The notes under the pieces: generated by a model | What the model saw: the letters and a program-made list of their open reading frames with translations, nothing else | Databases searched by the model: none | What the model was told of the DNA's origin: nothing | Source of the DNA: Palaemon carinicauda | Lineage: Eukaryota; Arthropoda; Malacostraca; Decapoda; Palaemonidae | Assembly (NCBI RefSeq): GCF_036898095.1 | Contig: NC_090730.1 | Span: 23,488,303-23,552,302, forward strand | DNA length: 64,000 nucleotides | Reading direction: 5' to 3' | Position numbers and translations under genes: made by a program | Part shown: piece by piece, positions 1 to 15,390 of the stretch | Layout: each line of letters opens with the position of its first letter | How positions within the stretch are numbered: the first letter of the stretch is position 1

Positions 1-2209
1 CTTAGCTTCTTCTATATACATGGGTCAGTACCAACCCTTATGTTCACATGAGAAAGAGTTTGTACTTCTTCATCAATGAACATAGCATACTTGAAGAAAC
101 TTAGCTTCTTCTATATACAGGGTCAGTACCAACCCTTATGTTCACATGAGAAAGAATTTTTACTTCTTCATCAAGGAACATTGCATACTAGAAGAACCTT
201 AGCTTCTTCTATATACAGGGTCAGTACCAACCCTTATGTTCACATGAGAAAGAATTTGTACTTCATCAAGGAACATGGCATACTAGAAGAAACTTAGCTT
301 CTTCTATATAAAGGGTCAGTACCAACCCTTATGTTCACTTGAGAAAGAGTTTGTACTTCTTCATTAAGGAACATGGCATACTAGAAGAAACTTAGCTTCT
401 TCTATATAAAGGGTCAGTACCATCCCTTATGTTCACTTGAGAAAGAGTTTGTACTTCTTCATCAAGGAACATGGCATACTAGAAGAAACTTAGCTTCTTC
501 TATATAAAGGGTCAGTACCAACCCTTATGTTCACTTGAGAAAGAGTTTGTACTTCTTCATCAAGGAACATGGCATACTAGAAGAAACTTAGCTTCTTCTA
601 TATAAAGGGTCAGTACCAGCCCTTATGTTCACATGAGAAAGAATTTGTACTTCTTCATCAAGGAACATAGCATACTAGAAGAACCTTAGCTTCTTCTATA
701 TACAGGGTCAGTACCAACCCCTTATGTTCACATGAGAAAGAATTTGTACTTCATCAAGGAACAGAGCCTAGTAGAAGAACCTTAGCTTCTTCTATATACA
801 GGGTCAGTACCAGCCCTTATGTTCACATGAGAAAGAGTTTATACTTATTCATCAAGGAACATAGCATACTAGAAGAACCTTAGCTTCTTCTATATACAGG
901 GTCAGTACCAGCCCTTATGTTCACTTGAGAAAGAGTTTGTACTTATTCATCAAGGAACATAGCATACTAGAAGAACCTTAGCTTCTTCTATATACAGGGT
1001 CAGTACCAGCCCTTATGTTCACATGAGAAAGAGTTTGTACTTCTCCATCAAGGAACATAGTATACTAGAAGAACCTTAGCTTCTTCTATATACAGGGCCA
1101 GTACCAGCCCTTATGTTCACATGAGAAAGAATTTGTACTTCTTCATCAAGGAACATAGTATACTAGAAGAACCTTAGCTTCTTCTATATACAGGGTCAGT
1201 ACCAACAATTATGTTCACATGAGAAAGAATTTGTACATCTTCATAAAGGAACATAGCATACTAGAAGAACCTTAGCTTCTTCACATTCGAAAGAATTTGT
1301 ACTTCTTCATCAAGGAACATAGCATACTAGAAGAACCTTAGCTTCTTCTATATACAGGGTCATTACCAGCCCTTATGTTCACTTGAGAAAGAGTTTGTAC
1401 TTCTCCATCAAGGAACATAGCATATTCGAAGAAACTTAGCTTCTTCTATATACAGGGTCAGTACCAGCCCTCATGTTCACATGAGAAAGAATTTGTACTT
1501 CTTCATCAAGGAACATAGCATACTAGAAGAACCTTAGCTTCTTCTATATACAGGGTCAGTACCAGCCCTTATGTTCACAAGCGAAAGAATTTGTACTTCT
1601 TAATCAAGGAACATAGCATACTAAAAGAACCTTAGCTTCTTCTATATACAGGGTCAGTACCAGCCCTTATGTTCACATGAGAAAGAATTTGTACTTCTTC
1701 ATCAAGAAACATAGCATACTAGAAGAACCTTAGCTTCTTCTATATACAGGGTCAGTACCAGCCCTTATGTTCACATTCGAAAGAATTTGTACTTCTTCAT
1801 CAAGGAACATAGCATACTAGAAGAACCTTAGCTTTTTCTATATACAGGGTCAGTACCAGCCCTTATGTTCACATGAGAAAGAGTTTGTACTTCTCCATCA
1901 AGGAACATAGTATACTAGAAGAACCTTAGCTTCTTCTATATACAGGGTCAGTACCAGCCCTTATGTTCACATGAGAAAGAATTTGTACTACTTCATCAAG
2001 GAACATAGTATACTAGAAGAACCTTAGCTTCTTCTATATACAGGGTCAGTACCAGCCCTTATGTTCACATGAGAAAGAATTTGTACTTCTTCATCAAGGA
2101 ACATAGCATACTAAAAGAACCTTAGCTTCTTCTATATACATGGTCAGTACCAACCCTTATGTTCACATGAGAAAGAATTTGTACTTCTTGATCAAGGAAC
2201 TTGGCATAC

Positions 2210-2720
2210 TAGAAGAACCATAGCTTCTTCTACATATAGGGTCAGTACCAACCTTTATGTTCACATGAGAAAAAACTTGTACTTCTTCATCATGGAACAT
2301 GGCATACTAGAAGAAACTTAGCTTCTTCTATATAAAGGGTAAGTACCAGCCCTTATGTTCATATGAGAAAGAATTTGTACTTCTTCATCAAGGAACATAG
2401 CATACTAGAAGAACCTTAGCTTCTTCTATATAAAGCGTAAGTACCAGTTCTTATGTTCACATGAGAAAGAATTTGTAATTCTTCATCAAGGAACATAGCA
2501 TACTAGAAGAACCTTAGCTTCTTTTATATAAAGGGTAAGTACCAGCCCTGATGTTCACATGAGAAAGAATTTTTACTTCTTCATAGAAGAACATAGCATA
2601 CTAGAAGAACCTTAGCTTCTTCTATATAAAGGGTAAGTACCAGCCCTTATGTTCACATGAGAAAGAATTTGTACTTCTTCATCAAGGAACATAGCATACT
2701 AGAAGAACCTTAGCTTCTTC
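2210..2720. repeat. Higher-order repeat within block A, left copy
   Basis: A run of five units has a private order of variants: AAAAAACTTGTAC, then GGGTAAGTACC units, then CCCTGATGTTC with TTCATAGAAGAAC. The same order returns at about 5,640-6,050, a lag of about 3,427 bp measured at the AAAAAACTTGT marker (2,270 and 5,697). This implies that a stretch of about 35 units was duplicated after the variants arose. Partial echoes occur near 6,385-6,610 and 6,840-7,000. Confidence 0.7.
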
Positions 2721-5639
2721 TATATAAAGGGTCAGTACCAGCCCTTATGTTCACATAAGAAAGAATTTGTTCTTCTTCATCAAGGAACATAGCATACTAG
2801 AAGAACCTTAGCTTCTTCTATATACAGGGTCAGTACCAGCCCTTATGTTCACTTGAGAAAGAGTTTGTACTTCTTCATCAAGGAACATGGCATACTAAAA
2901 GAAACATAGCTTCTTCTATCTAAAGGGTCAGTACCAGCCCTTATGTTCACATGAGAAAGAATTTGTACCTCTTCATCAAGAAACATAGCATACTAGAAGA
3001 ACCTTAGCTTCTTCTATATACAGGGTCAGTACCAGCCCTTATGTTCACTTGAGAAAGAATTTGTACTTCTTCATCAAGGAACATAGCATACTAGAAGAAC
3101 CTTAGCTTCTTCTATATACAGGGTCAGTACCAGCCCTTATGTTCACATGAGAAAGAATTTGTACTTCTTCATCAAGGAACATGGCATACTAGAAGAACCT
3201 TAGCTTCTTCTATATACAGGGTCAGTACCAACCCTTATGTTCACATGAGAAATAATTTGTACTTCATCAAGGAACATAGCATACTAGAAGAACCTTAGCT
3301 TCTTCTATATACAGGGTCAGTACCAGCCCTTATGTTCACAGGAGAAAGAATTTTTACTTTTTCATCAAGGAACATAGCATACTAGAAGAACCTTAGCTTC
3401 TTTTATATACAGAGTCAGTACCAGCCCTTATGTTCACATGAGAAAGAGTTTGTACTTCTTCATCAAGGAACATAGCATACTAGAAGAACCTTACCTTCTT
3501 CTATATACAGGGTCAGTATCAGCCCTCATGTTCACATGAGAAAGAATTTGTACTTCTTCATCAAGGAACATAGCATACTAAAAGAACCTTAGCTTCTTCT
3601 ATATACAGGGTCAGTACCAACACTTATGTTCACATGAGAAAGAATTTGTACATCTTCATAAAGGAACATAGCATACTAGAAGAACCTTAGCTTCTTCTAT
3701 ATAGAGGGTCAGTACCAGCCCTCATGTTCACATGAAAAAGAATTTGTACTTCTTCATCAAGGAACATAAATTACTAGAAGAACCTTAGCTTCTTCTATAT
3801 ACAGGGTCAGTACCAGCCCTTATGTTCACATGAGAAAGAATTTGTACTTCTTTATCAAGGAACATAGCATACTAGAAGAACCTTAGCTTCTTCTATATAC
3901 AGGGTCAGTACCAGCCCTTATGTTCACATGAGAAAGAGTTTGTACTTCTTCATCAAGGAACATAGCATACTAGAAGAACCTTAGCTTCTTCTATATACAG
4001 GGTCAATACCAGCCCTCATGTTCACATGAGAAAGAATTTGTACTTCTTCATCAAGGAACATAGCATACTAGAAGAACCTTAGCTTCTTTTATATACAGGG
4101 TCAGTACCAACACTTATGTTCACATGAGAAAGAATTTGTATTTATTCATCAAGGAACATAGCATACTAGAAGAACCTTAGCTTCTTCTATATACAGGGTC
4201 AGTACCAACACTTATGTTCACATGAGAAAGAATTTATACTTCTTGATCAAGGAACATAGCATACTAAAAGAACCTTAGTTTCTTCTATATACAGGGTCAG
4301 TACCAGCCCTTATGTTCATATGAGAAAGAATTTGTACTTCTTCATCAAGGAACATAGCATACTAGAAGAACCTTAGCTTCTTCTATATACAGGGTCAGTA
4401 CCAGCCCTTATGTTCACATGAGAAAGAATTTGTACTTCTTGATCAAGGAACAGAGCATACTAAAAGAACCTTAGCTTCTTCTATATACAGGGTCAGTACC
4501 AGCCCTTATGTTCACATGAGAAAGAATTTGTACTTCCTCATCAAGGAACATGGCATACTAGAAGAACCTTAGCTTCTTCTATATACAGGGTCAGTACCAA
4601 CAATTATGTTCACATGAGAAAGAATTTGTACTTCTTCATCAAGGAACATAGCATACTAAAAGAACCTAATTTTCTTCTATATACAGGGTCAGTACCAACC
4701 CTTATGTTCACTTGAGAAAGAGTTTGTACTTCTTCATCAAGGAACATGGCATACTAGAAGAAAATTAGCTTCTTCTATATAAATGGTCAGTACCAACCCT
4801 TACGTTCACTTGAGAAAGAGTTTGTACTTCTTGATCAAGGAACATAGCATACTAAAAGAACCTTAGTTTCTTCTATATACAGGGTCAGTACCAGCCCTTA
4901 TGTTCATATGAGAAAGAATTTGTACTTCTTCATCAAGGAACATAGCAGACTAGAAGAAGCTTAGCTTCTTTTATATACCGGGTCAGTACCAACCTTTATG
5001 TTCACATGAGAAAGAATTTGTACTTCTTGATCAAGGAACATGGCATACTAGAAGAACCATAGCTTCTTCTATATACAGGGTCAGTACCAGCCCTTATGTT
5101 CAAATGATAAATAATTTGTACTTCCTCATCAAGGAACATTGCATACTAGAAGAACCTAAGCTTCTTCTATATACAGGGTCAGTACCAACCCTTATGTTCA
5201 CATGAAAAAGAGTTTGTACTTCTTCATCAAGGAACATGGCATACTAGAAGAACCATAGCTTTTTCTATATACAGGGTCAGTACCAACCCTTATGTTCACA
5301 TGAAAAATAATTTGTACTTCCTCATCAAGGAACATTGCATACTAGAAGAACCTTAGCTTCTTTTATATACAGGGTCAGTACCAACCCTTATGTTCACATG
5401 AGAAAGAGTTTGTACTTCTTCATCAAGGAACATGGCATACTAGAAGAACCATAGCTTCTTCTATTTACAGGGTCAGTACTAACAATCATGTTCACATGAG
5501 AAAGAATTTGTACTTTTTGATCAAGGAACATAGCATACTAAACGAACCTTAGCTTCTTCTATATACAGGTTCATTACCAACAATTATGTTCACATGAGAA
5601 AGAATTTGTACTTCTTGATCAAGGAACATGGCATACTAG

Positions 5640-6050
5640 GAGAACCATAGCTTCTTCTATATACAGGGTCAGTACCAACCTTTAAGTTCACATGAGAAAA
5701 AACTTGTACTTCTTCATCAAGGAATATGGCATATTAGAAGAAACATAGCTTCTTTTATATAAAGGGTAAGTACTAGCCCTTATGTTCACATGAGAAAGAA
5801 TTTGTTCTTCTTCATCAAGGAACATAGCATACTAGAAGAACCTTAGCTTCTTCTATATAAAAAGTAAGTACCAGCCCTGATGTTCACATGAGAAAGAATT
5901 TGTACTTCTTCATAGAGCAACATAGCATACTAGAAGAACCTTAGCTTCTTCTATATAAAGGGTAAGTACCAGCCCTTATGTTCACATGAGAAAGAATTTG
6001 TACTTCTTCATCAAGGAACATAGCATACTAGATGAACCTTAGCTTCTTCT
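5640..6050. repeat. Higher-order repeat within block A, right copy
   Basis: This partner of the 2,210-2,720 block repeats the same order of unit variants with scattered later substitutions (for example GGAATATGGCATATTAG). The match supports segmental duplication within the array. Confidence 0.65.
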
Positions 6051-9000
6051 ATATAAAGGGTCAGTACCAACCCTTATGTTCACATGAGAAAGAATTTGTA
6101 CTTCTTGATCAAGGAACATGGCATACTAGAAGAACCATAGCTTCTTCTATATACAGGGTCAGTACCAACCTTTATGTTCACATGAGAAAAAACTTGTACT
6201 TCTTCATCAAGGAACATGGCATACTAGAAGAACCATAGCTTCTTCTATATACAGGGTCAGTACCAACCCTTATGTTCACATGAGAAAGAATTTGTACTTC
6301 TTCATCAGGAACATGGCATACTAGAAGAACCTTAGCTTCTTCTATATACAGGGTCAGTACCAACCTTGATGTTCACATGAGAAAAAACTTGTACTTCTTC
6401 ATCAAGGAACATGGCATACTAGAAGAAACTTAGCTTCTTCTATATAAAGGGTAAGTACCAGCCCTTATGTTCACATGAGAAAGAATTTGTACTTTTTGAT
6501 CAAGGAAGAGACATACTTGAAGAACCTTAGCTTCTTCTATATAAGGGTAAGTACCAACCCTGATGTTCACACGAGAAAGAATTTGTACTTCTTCATAGAG
6601 GAACTTAGCATACTAAAAGAAGCTTAGCTTCTTCTATATATAGGGTCAGTACCAACCCTTATGTTCACATGAGAAAGAATTTGTACTTCTTCATCAAGGA
6701 ACATGGCATACTAGAAGAACCTTAGCTTCTTCTATATACAGGGTCAGTACCAACCCTTATGTTCACATGAGAAAAATTTGTACTTCTTCATCAAGGAACA
6801 TGGCATACTAGAAGAAACTTAGCTTCTTCTATATAAAGGGTAAGTACCAGCCCTTATGTTCACATGAGAAAGAATTTGTACTTTTTGATCAAGGAAGAGA
6901 CATACTAGAAGAACCTTAGCTTCTTCTATATAAGGGTAGTACCAGCCCTTATGTTCACATGAGAAAGAATTTGTACTTCTTCATAGAAGAACATAGCATA
7001 CTAGAAGAACCTTAGCTTCTTCTATATAAAGGGTCAGTACCAGCCCTTATGTTCATATATGAAAGAATTTGTACTTCTTCATCAAGGAACATAGCATACT
7101 AGAAGAACCTTAGCTTCTCTATATACAGGGTCAGTACCAGCCCTTATGTTCACTTGAGAAAGAGTTTGTACTTATTCATCAAGGAACATAGCATACTAAA
7201 AGAACCTTAGCTTCTTCTATATACAGTGTCAGTACCAACCCTTATGTTCACTCGAGAAAGAGTTTGTACTTCTTCATCAAGGAACATAGCATACTTGAAG
7301 AAACTTAGCTTCTTCTATATAAAGGGTCAGTACCAGCCCTTATGTTCACATGAGAAAGAATTTGTACTTCTTCATCAAGGAACATAGTATACTTGAAGAA
7401 ACTTAGCTTCTTCTATATAAAGGGTCAGTACCAGCCCTTATGTTCACTTGAGAAAGAATTTGTACTTCTTTCGTCAAGGAACATAGCATTCTCGAAGAAA
7501 CTTAGCTTCTTCTATATACAGGGTCAGTACCAACCCTCATGTTCACTTGAGAAAGAGTTTGTACTTCTTCATCAAGGAACACGGCATACTAAAAGAAACA
7601 TAGCTTCTTCTATCTAAAGGGTCAGTACCAACCCTTATGTTCACATGAGAAAGAATTTGTACTTCTTCATCAAGGAACATGGCATACTAGAAGAACCTTA
7701 GCTTCTTCTATATACAGGGTCAGTACCAACCCTTATGTTCACATGAGAAATAATTTGTACTTCATCAAGGAACATAGCATACTAGAAGAACCTTAGCTTC
7801 TTCTATATACAGGGTTAGACCAACCCTTATGTTCACATGAGAAAGAATTTGTACTTCATCAAGGAAAATAGCATACTAGAAGAACCTTAGCTTCTTCTAT
7901 ATACAGGGTCAGTACCAACCCTTATGTTCACATGAGAAATAATTTGTACTTCTTCATCAAGGAACATTGCATACTAGATGAACCTTAGCTTCTTCTATAT
8001 AAAGGGTCAGTACCAGCCCTTATGTTCATATATGAAAGAATTTGTACTTCTTCATCAAGGAACATAGCAGACTAGAAGAAGCTTAGCTTCTTTTATATAC
8101 CGGGTCAGTACCAACCCTTATGTTCACATGAGAAAGAATTTGTACTTCTTCATCAAGGAACATGGCATACTAGAAGAACCTTAGCTTCTTCTATATAAAG
8201 GGGCAGTACCAACCCTTATGTTCACATATGAAGAATTTGTACTTCTTCATCAAGGAACATGGCATACAAGAAGAACCTTAGCTTCTTCTATATAAAGGGT
8301 CAGTACCAACCCTTATGTTCACATGAGAAAGAATTTGTACTTCTTCATCAAGGAACATAGCATACTAGAAAACTTAGCTTCTTCTATATACAGGGTCAGT
8401 ACCAACCCTTATGTTCACATGAGAAGGAATTTGTACTTCCATCAAGGAACATGGCATACTAGAAGAACCTTAGCTTCTTCTATATACAGGTCAGTACCAA
8501 CCCTTATGTTCACATGAGAAATAATTTGTACTTCTTCATCAAGGAACATGGCATACTAGAAGAACCTTAGCTTCTTCTATATTCAGGGTCAGTACCAACC
8601 CTTATGTTCACATGAGAAAGAGTTTGCACTTCTTCATCAAGGAACATAGCATACTAGAAGAAACTTAGCTTCTTCTATATAAAGGGTCAGTACCAACCCT
8701 TATGTTCACATGAGAAAGAATTTGTACTTGTTCATCAAGGAACATAGCATACTAGAAGAACCTTAGCTTCTTCTATATACAGGGTCAGTACCAACCCTTA
8801 TGTTCACATGAGAAAGAATTTGTACTTCATCAAGGAACATAGCATACTAGAAGAACCTTAGCTTCTTCTATATACAGGGTCAGTACCAACCCTTATGTTC
8901 ACTTGAGAAAGAATTTGTACTTCTTCATCAAGGAACATGCATACTAGAAGAAAATTAGCTTCTTCTATATAAAGGGTCAGTACCAACCCTTATGTTCACT

Positions 9001-9959
9001 TGAGAAAGAATTTGTACTTCTTCATCAAGGAACATGCATACTAGAAGAACTTAGCTTCTTCTATCTACAGGTCAGTACCAACCCTTATGTTCACATGAGA
9101 AAGAATTTGTACTTCTTCATCAAGGAACATAGCATACTAGAAGAACCTTAGCTTCTTCTATATACAGGGTCAGTACCAACCCTTATGTTCACATGAGAAA
9201 GAATTTGTACTTCATCAAGGAACATAGCATACTAGAAGAACCTTAGCTTCTTCTATATACAGGTCAGTACCAACCCTTATGTTCACATGAGAAAAATTTG
9301 TACTTCTTCATCAAGGAACATAGGCATACTAGAAGAACCTTAGCTTCTTCTATATACAGGGTCAGTACCAACCCTTATGTTCACATGAGAAAGAATTTGT
9401 ACTTCATCAAGGAACATAGCATACTAGAAGAACCTTAGCTTCTTCTATATACAGGGTCAGTACCAACCCTTATGTTCACTTGAGAAAGAGTTTGTACTTC
9501 TTCATCAAGGAACATGGCATACTAGAAGAAAATTAGCTTCTTCTATATAAAGGGTCAGTACCAACCCTTATGTTCACTTGAGAAAGAGTTTGTACTTCTT
9601 CATCAAGGAACATAGGCATACTAGAAGAACTTAGCTTCTTCTATCTAAGGGTCAGTACCAGCCCTTATGTTCACATGAGAAAGAATTTGTACTTCTTCAT
9701 CAAGGAACATAGCATACTAGAAGAACCTTAGCTTCTTCTATATACAGGGTCAGTACCAACCCTTATGTTCACATGAGAAAGAATTTGTACTTCATCAAGG
9801 AACATAGCATACTAGAAGAACCTTAGCTTCTTCTATAAACAGGGTCAGTACCAACCCTTATGTTCACATGAGAAAGAATTTGTACTTCTTCATCAAGGAA
9901 CATAGCATACTAGAAGAATTTTTGCTTCTATATACAGGGTCAATACCAACCCTTATGTT

Positions 9960-12260
9960 CACATGACAAAGAATCTGTACTTCTTCGTATAGGAACATAG
10001 CAGACTAGAAGAGCCTCAGCTTCTTCTGTCTACAGGGCCAGCACCAACCCTTATGTTCACATGACAAAGAATCTGTACTTCTTCGTCAAGGAACATAGCA
10101 GGCTAGAAGAACCTTAGCTTCTTCTGTCACAGGGCCAGACCAACCCTTATGTTCACATGAGAAAGAATTTGTACTTCTTCATCAAGGAACATAGCAGACT
10201 AGAAGAACCTCAGCTTCTTCTGTCTACAGGGCCAGTACCCAACCCTTATGTTCACATGACAAAAGAATCTGTACTTCTTCGTCAAGGAACATAGCGGGCT
10301 AGAAGAACCTCAGCTTCTTCTGTCTACAGGGCCAGTACCAACCCTTATGTTCACATGACAAAAGAATCTGTACTTCTTCGTCAAGGAACATAGCGCTAGA
10401 AGAACCTCAGCTTCTTCTGTCTACAGGGCCAGCACCAACCCTTATGTTCACATGACAAAAGAATCTGTACTTCTTCGTCAAGGAACATAGCAGACTAGAA
10501 GAAACCTCAGCTTCTTCTGTCTACAGGGCCAGCACCAACCCTTATGTTCACATGACAAAAGAATCTGTACTTCTTCGTCAAGGAACATAGCAGACTAGAA
10601 GAACCTCAGCTTCTTCTGTCTACAGGGCCAGCACCAACCCTTATGTTCACATGAGAAAGAATCTGTACTTCTTCGTCAAGGAACATAGCATACTAGACGA
10701 ACCTCAGCTTCTTCTGTCTACAGGGCCAGTACACCAACCCTTATGTTCACATGACCAAAGAATCTGTACTTCTATCAAGGAACATAGCAGGCTAGAAGAA
10801 CCTCAGCTTCTTCTTGTCTACAGGGTGCCAGCACCAACCCTTATGTTCACATGAGAAAGAATTGTACTTCTTCGTCAAGGAACATAGCAGACTAGAAGAA
10901 CCTCAGCTTCTTCTGTCTACAGGGCAGCACCAACCCTTATGTTCACATGACAAAAGAATCTGTACTTCTTTCGTCAAGGAACATAGCAGACTAGAAGAAC
11001 CTCAGCTTCTTCTGTCTACAGGGCCAGCTACCAACCCTTATGTTCACATGACAAAAGAATCTGTACTTCTTTCGTCAAGGAACATAGCAGCTAGAAGAAC
11101 CTTAGCTTCTTCGTCTACAGGGCAGTACCAACCCTTATGTTCACATGAGAAAGAATTGTACTTCTTCGTCAAGGAACATAGCAGGCTACAAAAACCTCAG
11201 CTTCTTCTGTCTACAGGGCAGTACCAACCCTTATGTTCACATGACAAAAGATCTGTACTTCTTCGTCAAGGAACATAGTGGCTAGAAGAACCTCAGCTTC
11301 TTCTATATACAGGGTCAGTACCAACCCTTATGTTCACATGACAAAAGAATCTGTACTTCTTCGTCAAGGAACATAGCATACTAGAAGAACCTCAGCTTCT
11401 TCTGTATACAGGGCAGCATACCAACCCTTATGTTCACATGACAAAGAATCTGTACTTCTTCGTCAAGGAACATAGCAGACTAGAAGAACCTCAGCTTCTT
11501 CTATCTACAGGGTCAGCACCAACCCTTATGTTCACATGAGAAAGAATTGTACTTCTTCGTCAAGGAACATAGCATACTAGAAGAACCTTAGCTTCTTCTG
11601 TCTACAGGGTCAGTACCAACCCTTATGTTCAATGAGAAAGAATCTGTACTTCTTCGTCAAGGAACATAGCATACTAGACGAACCTTAGCTTCTTCTACAG
11701 GGTCCAGTACCAACCCTTATGTTCACATGAGAAAGAATCTGTACTTCTTCGTCAAGGAACATAGCAGGCTAGAAGAACCTCAGCTTCTTCTGTCTACAGG
11801 GCCAGTACCAACCCTTATGTTCACATGACAAAGAATTGTACTTCTTCGTCAAGGAACATAGCAGACTAGAAGAACCTCAGCTTCTTCTGTATACAGGGCC
11901 AGCACCAACCCTTATGTTCACATGACAAAAGAATCTGTACTTCTTCGTCAAGGAACATAGCAGACTAGAAGAACCTTAGCTTCTTCTGTCTACAGGGCCA
12001 GCACCAACCCTTATGTTCACATGAGAAAAGAATTGTACTTCTTTCGTCAAGGAACATAGCATACTAGAAGAACCTCAGCTTCTTCTGTCTACAGGGCAGT
12101 ACCAACCCTTATGTTCACATGACAAAAGAATCTGTACTTCTTCGTCAAGGAACATAGCAGGCTAGAAGAACCTCAGCTTCTTCTGTCTACAGGGCAGTAC
12201 CAACCCTTATGTTCACATGACAAAAGATTTGTACTTCTTCGTCAAGGAACATAGCATACT
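9960..12260. repeat. Satellite block, first subfamily B segment
   Basis: Within one unit near 9,925-10,030 the sequence changes from A to B. B units carry TTCTTCTGTCTACAGGGCCAGCACC, ACATGACAAAAGAATCTGTAC, CTTCGTCAAGG and GCAGACTAGAAGAACCTCAGC. Some units are hybrids (A-like GCATACTAG beside B-like GTCTACAG, around 10,680 and 11,640), as expected from exchange or conversion between the subfamilies. Single-base deletions and insertions are frequent here. Confidence 0.88.
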
Positions 12261-15200
12261 AAGAACCTTAGCTTCTTCTATATACAGGGTCAGTACCAAC
12301 CCTTATGTTCACATGAGAAAAGAATCTGTACTTCTTCGTCAAGGAACATAGCATACTAGAAGAACCTTAGCTTCTTCTATATACAGGGTCAGTACCAACC
12401 CTTATGTTCACATGAGAAAGAATTTGTACTTCTTCATCAAGGAACATAGCATACTAGAAGAACCTTAGCTTCTTCTATATACAGGGTCAGTACCAGCCCT
12501 TATGTTCACATGAGAAAGAATTTGTACTTCTTCATCAAGGAACATAGCATACTAGAAGAACCTTAGCTTCTTCTATATACAGGGTCAGTACCAGCCCTTA
12601 TGTTCACATGAGAAAGAATTTGTACTTCTTCATCAAGGAACATAGCATACTAGAAGAACCTTAGCTTCTTCTATATACAGGGTCAGTACCAACCCTTATG
12701 TTCACATGAGAAAGAATTTGTACTTCTTCATCAAGGAACATAGCATACTAGAAGAACCTTAGCTTCTTCTATATACAGGGTCAGTACCAACCCTTATGTT
12801 CACATGAGAAAGAATTTGTACTTCTTCATCAAGGAACATAGCATACTAGAAGAACCTTAGCTTCTTCTATATCAGGGTCAGTACCAACCCTTATGTTCAC
12901 ATGACAAAGAATTTGTACTTCTTCATCAAGGAACATAGCATACTAGAAGAACCTTAGCTTCTTCTATATACAGGGTCAGTACCAACCCTTATGTTCACAT
13001 GAGAAAGAATTTGTACTTCTTCATCAAGGAACATAGCATACTAGAAGAACCTTAGCTTCTTCTATATACAGGGCAGTACCAACCCTTATGTTCACATGAG
13101 AAAGAATTTGTACTTCTTCATCAAGGAACATAGCATACTAGAAGAACCTTAGCTTCTTCTATCTACAGGGTCAGTACCAACCCTTATGTTCACATGAGAA
13201 AAATTTGTACTTCTTCATCAAGGAACATAGCATACTAGAAGAACCTTAGCTTCTTCTATATACAGGGTCAGTACCAACCCTTATGTTCACATGAGAAAGA
13301 ATTGTACTTCTCAAGGAACATAGCATACTAGAAGAACCTTAGCTTCTTCTATATACAGGGTCAGTACCAACCCTTATGTTCACATGAGAAAGAATTTGTA
13401 CTTCTTCATCAAGGAACATAGCATACTAGAAGAACCTTAGCTTCTTCTATATACAGGGTCAGTACCAACCCTTATGTTCACATGAGAAAGAATTGTACTT
13501 CATCAAGGAACATAGCATACTAGAAGAACCTTAGCTTCTTCTATATACAGGTCAGTACCAACCCTTATGTTCACATGAGAAAGAATTGTACTTCTTCATC
13601 AAGGAACATAGCAGTACTAGAAGAACCTTAGCTTCTTCTATATACAGGGTCAGTACCAACCCTTATGTTCACATGAGAAAGAATTGTACTTCATCAAGGA
13701 ACATAGCATACTAGAAGAACCTTAGCTTCTTCTATATACAGGGTCAGTACCAACCCTTATGTTCACATGAGAAAGAATTTGTACTTCTTCATCAAGGAAC
13801 ATAGCATACTAGAAGAACCTTAGCTTCTTCTATATACAGGGTCAGTACCAACCCTTATGTTCACATGAGAAAGAATTTGTACTTCTTTCATCAAGGAACA
13901 TAGCATACTAGAAGAACCTTAGCTTCTTCTATATACAGGGTCAGTACCAACCCTTATGTTCACATGAGAAAGAATTTACTACTTCATCAAGGAACATAGC
14001 ATACTAGAAGAACCTTAGCTTCTTCTATATACAGGGCAGTACCAACCCTTATGTTCACATGAGAAAGAATTTGTACTTCATCAAGGAACATAGCATACTA
14101 GAAGAACCTTAGCTTCTTCTATATACAGGGTCAGTACCAACCCTTATGTTCACATGAGAAAGAATTTGTACTTCATCAAGGAACATAGCATACTAGAAGA
14201 ACCTTAGCTTCTTCTATATACAGGGTCAGTACCAACCCTTATGTTCACATGAAAAAGAATTGTACTTCTCAAGGAACATAGCATACTAGAAGAACCTCAG
14301 CTTCTTCTATATACAGGGTCAGCACCAACCCTTATGTTCACATGAGAAAGAATTTGTACTTCTTCATCAAGGAACATAGCATACTAGAAGAACCTTAGCT
14401 TCTTCTATATACAGGGTCAGTACCAACCCTTATGTTCACATGAGAAAGAATTGTACTTCTTTATCAAGGAACATAGCATACTAGAAGAACCTTAGCTTCT
14501 TCTATATACAGGGTCAGTACCAACCCTTATGTTCACATGAGAAAGAATCTGTACTTCTTCATCAAGGAACATAGCTACTAGAAGAACCTTAGCTTCTTCT
14601 ATATACAGGGTCAGTACCAACCCTTATGTTCACATGAAAAAAGAATTGTACTTCTTCTCAAGGAACATAGCATACTAGAAGAACCTTAGCTTCTTCTATA
14701 TACAGGGTCAGTACCAACCCTTATGTTCACATGACAAAAGAGTTTGTACTTCTTCATCAAGGAACATAGCATACTAGAAGAACCTTAGCTTCTTCTATAT
14801 ACAGAGGTCAACCAACCCTTATGTTCACATGAGAAAGAGTTTGTACTTCTTCATCAAGGAACATAGCATACTAGAAGAACCTTAGCTTCTTCTATATACA
14901 GGGCCAGCACCAACCCTTATGTTCACATGAGAAAGAATTGTACTTCTTCATCAAGGAACATAGCAGACTAGAAGAACCTTAGCTTCTTCTACTACAGGGC
15001 CAGTACCAACCCTTATGTTCACATGAAAAAATTTGTACTTCTTCATCAAGGAACATAGCATACTAGAAGAACCTTAGCTTCTTCTATATACAGGGTCGTA
15101 CCAACCCTTATGTTCACATGAGAAAGAATTGTACTTCTTCGTCAAGGAACATAGCATACTAGAACCACCTTCTTCTATATACAGGGTCAGTACCAACCCT

Positions 15201-15390
15201 TATGTTCACATGACAAAAGAATCTTATACTTCTCAAGGAACATAGCATACTAGAAGAACCTTAGCTTCTTCTATATACAGGGTCAGTACCAACCCTTATG
15301 TTCACATGAAAAAGAGTTGTACTTCTTCATCAAGGAACATAGCATACTAGAAGAACCTTTTTCTTCTATATACAGGTCAGTACCAACCCT
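12260..15390. repeat. Subfamily A island inside subfamily B
   Basis: About 32 units return to A diagnostics (CTATATACAGGGTCAGTACCAACCC, GAGAAAGAATTTGTAC, CTTCATCAAGG). Base substitutions are very few between these units, but one- to three-base indels are many, including GAATTGTAC, ACAGGTCAG, ACAGGGCAG and loss of TTCA before TCAAGG. B-like units reappear mixed in from about 14,880, and pure B resumes near 15,390. The island may be a recent conversion or duplication, or partly a consensus error. Confidence 0.85.

Larger units (their letters stand above)
1..9960. repeat. Satellite block, subfamily A (98 bp)
   Basis: Units carry TTCTTCTATATACAGGGTCAG, ACATGAGAAAGAATTTGTAC and CTTCATCAAGG, with GCATACTAGAAG before the hairpin. 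Copies differ mainly by base substitutions; common variants are CAACCC versus CAGCCC, ACTTGAG for ACATGAG, and TATAAAGGGT for TATACAGGGT. A variant family with GGGTAAGTACC occurs at about 2,330-2,650, 5,760-5,990 and 6,440-6,960. From about 7 kb rightwards one- to three-base deletions become more frequent. Confidence 0.93.
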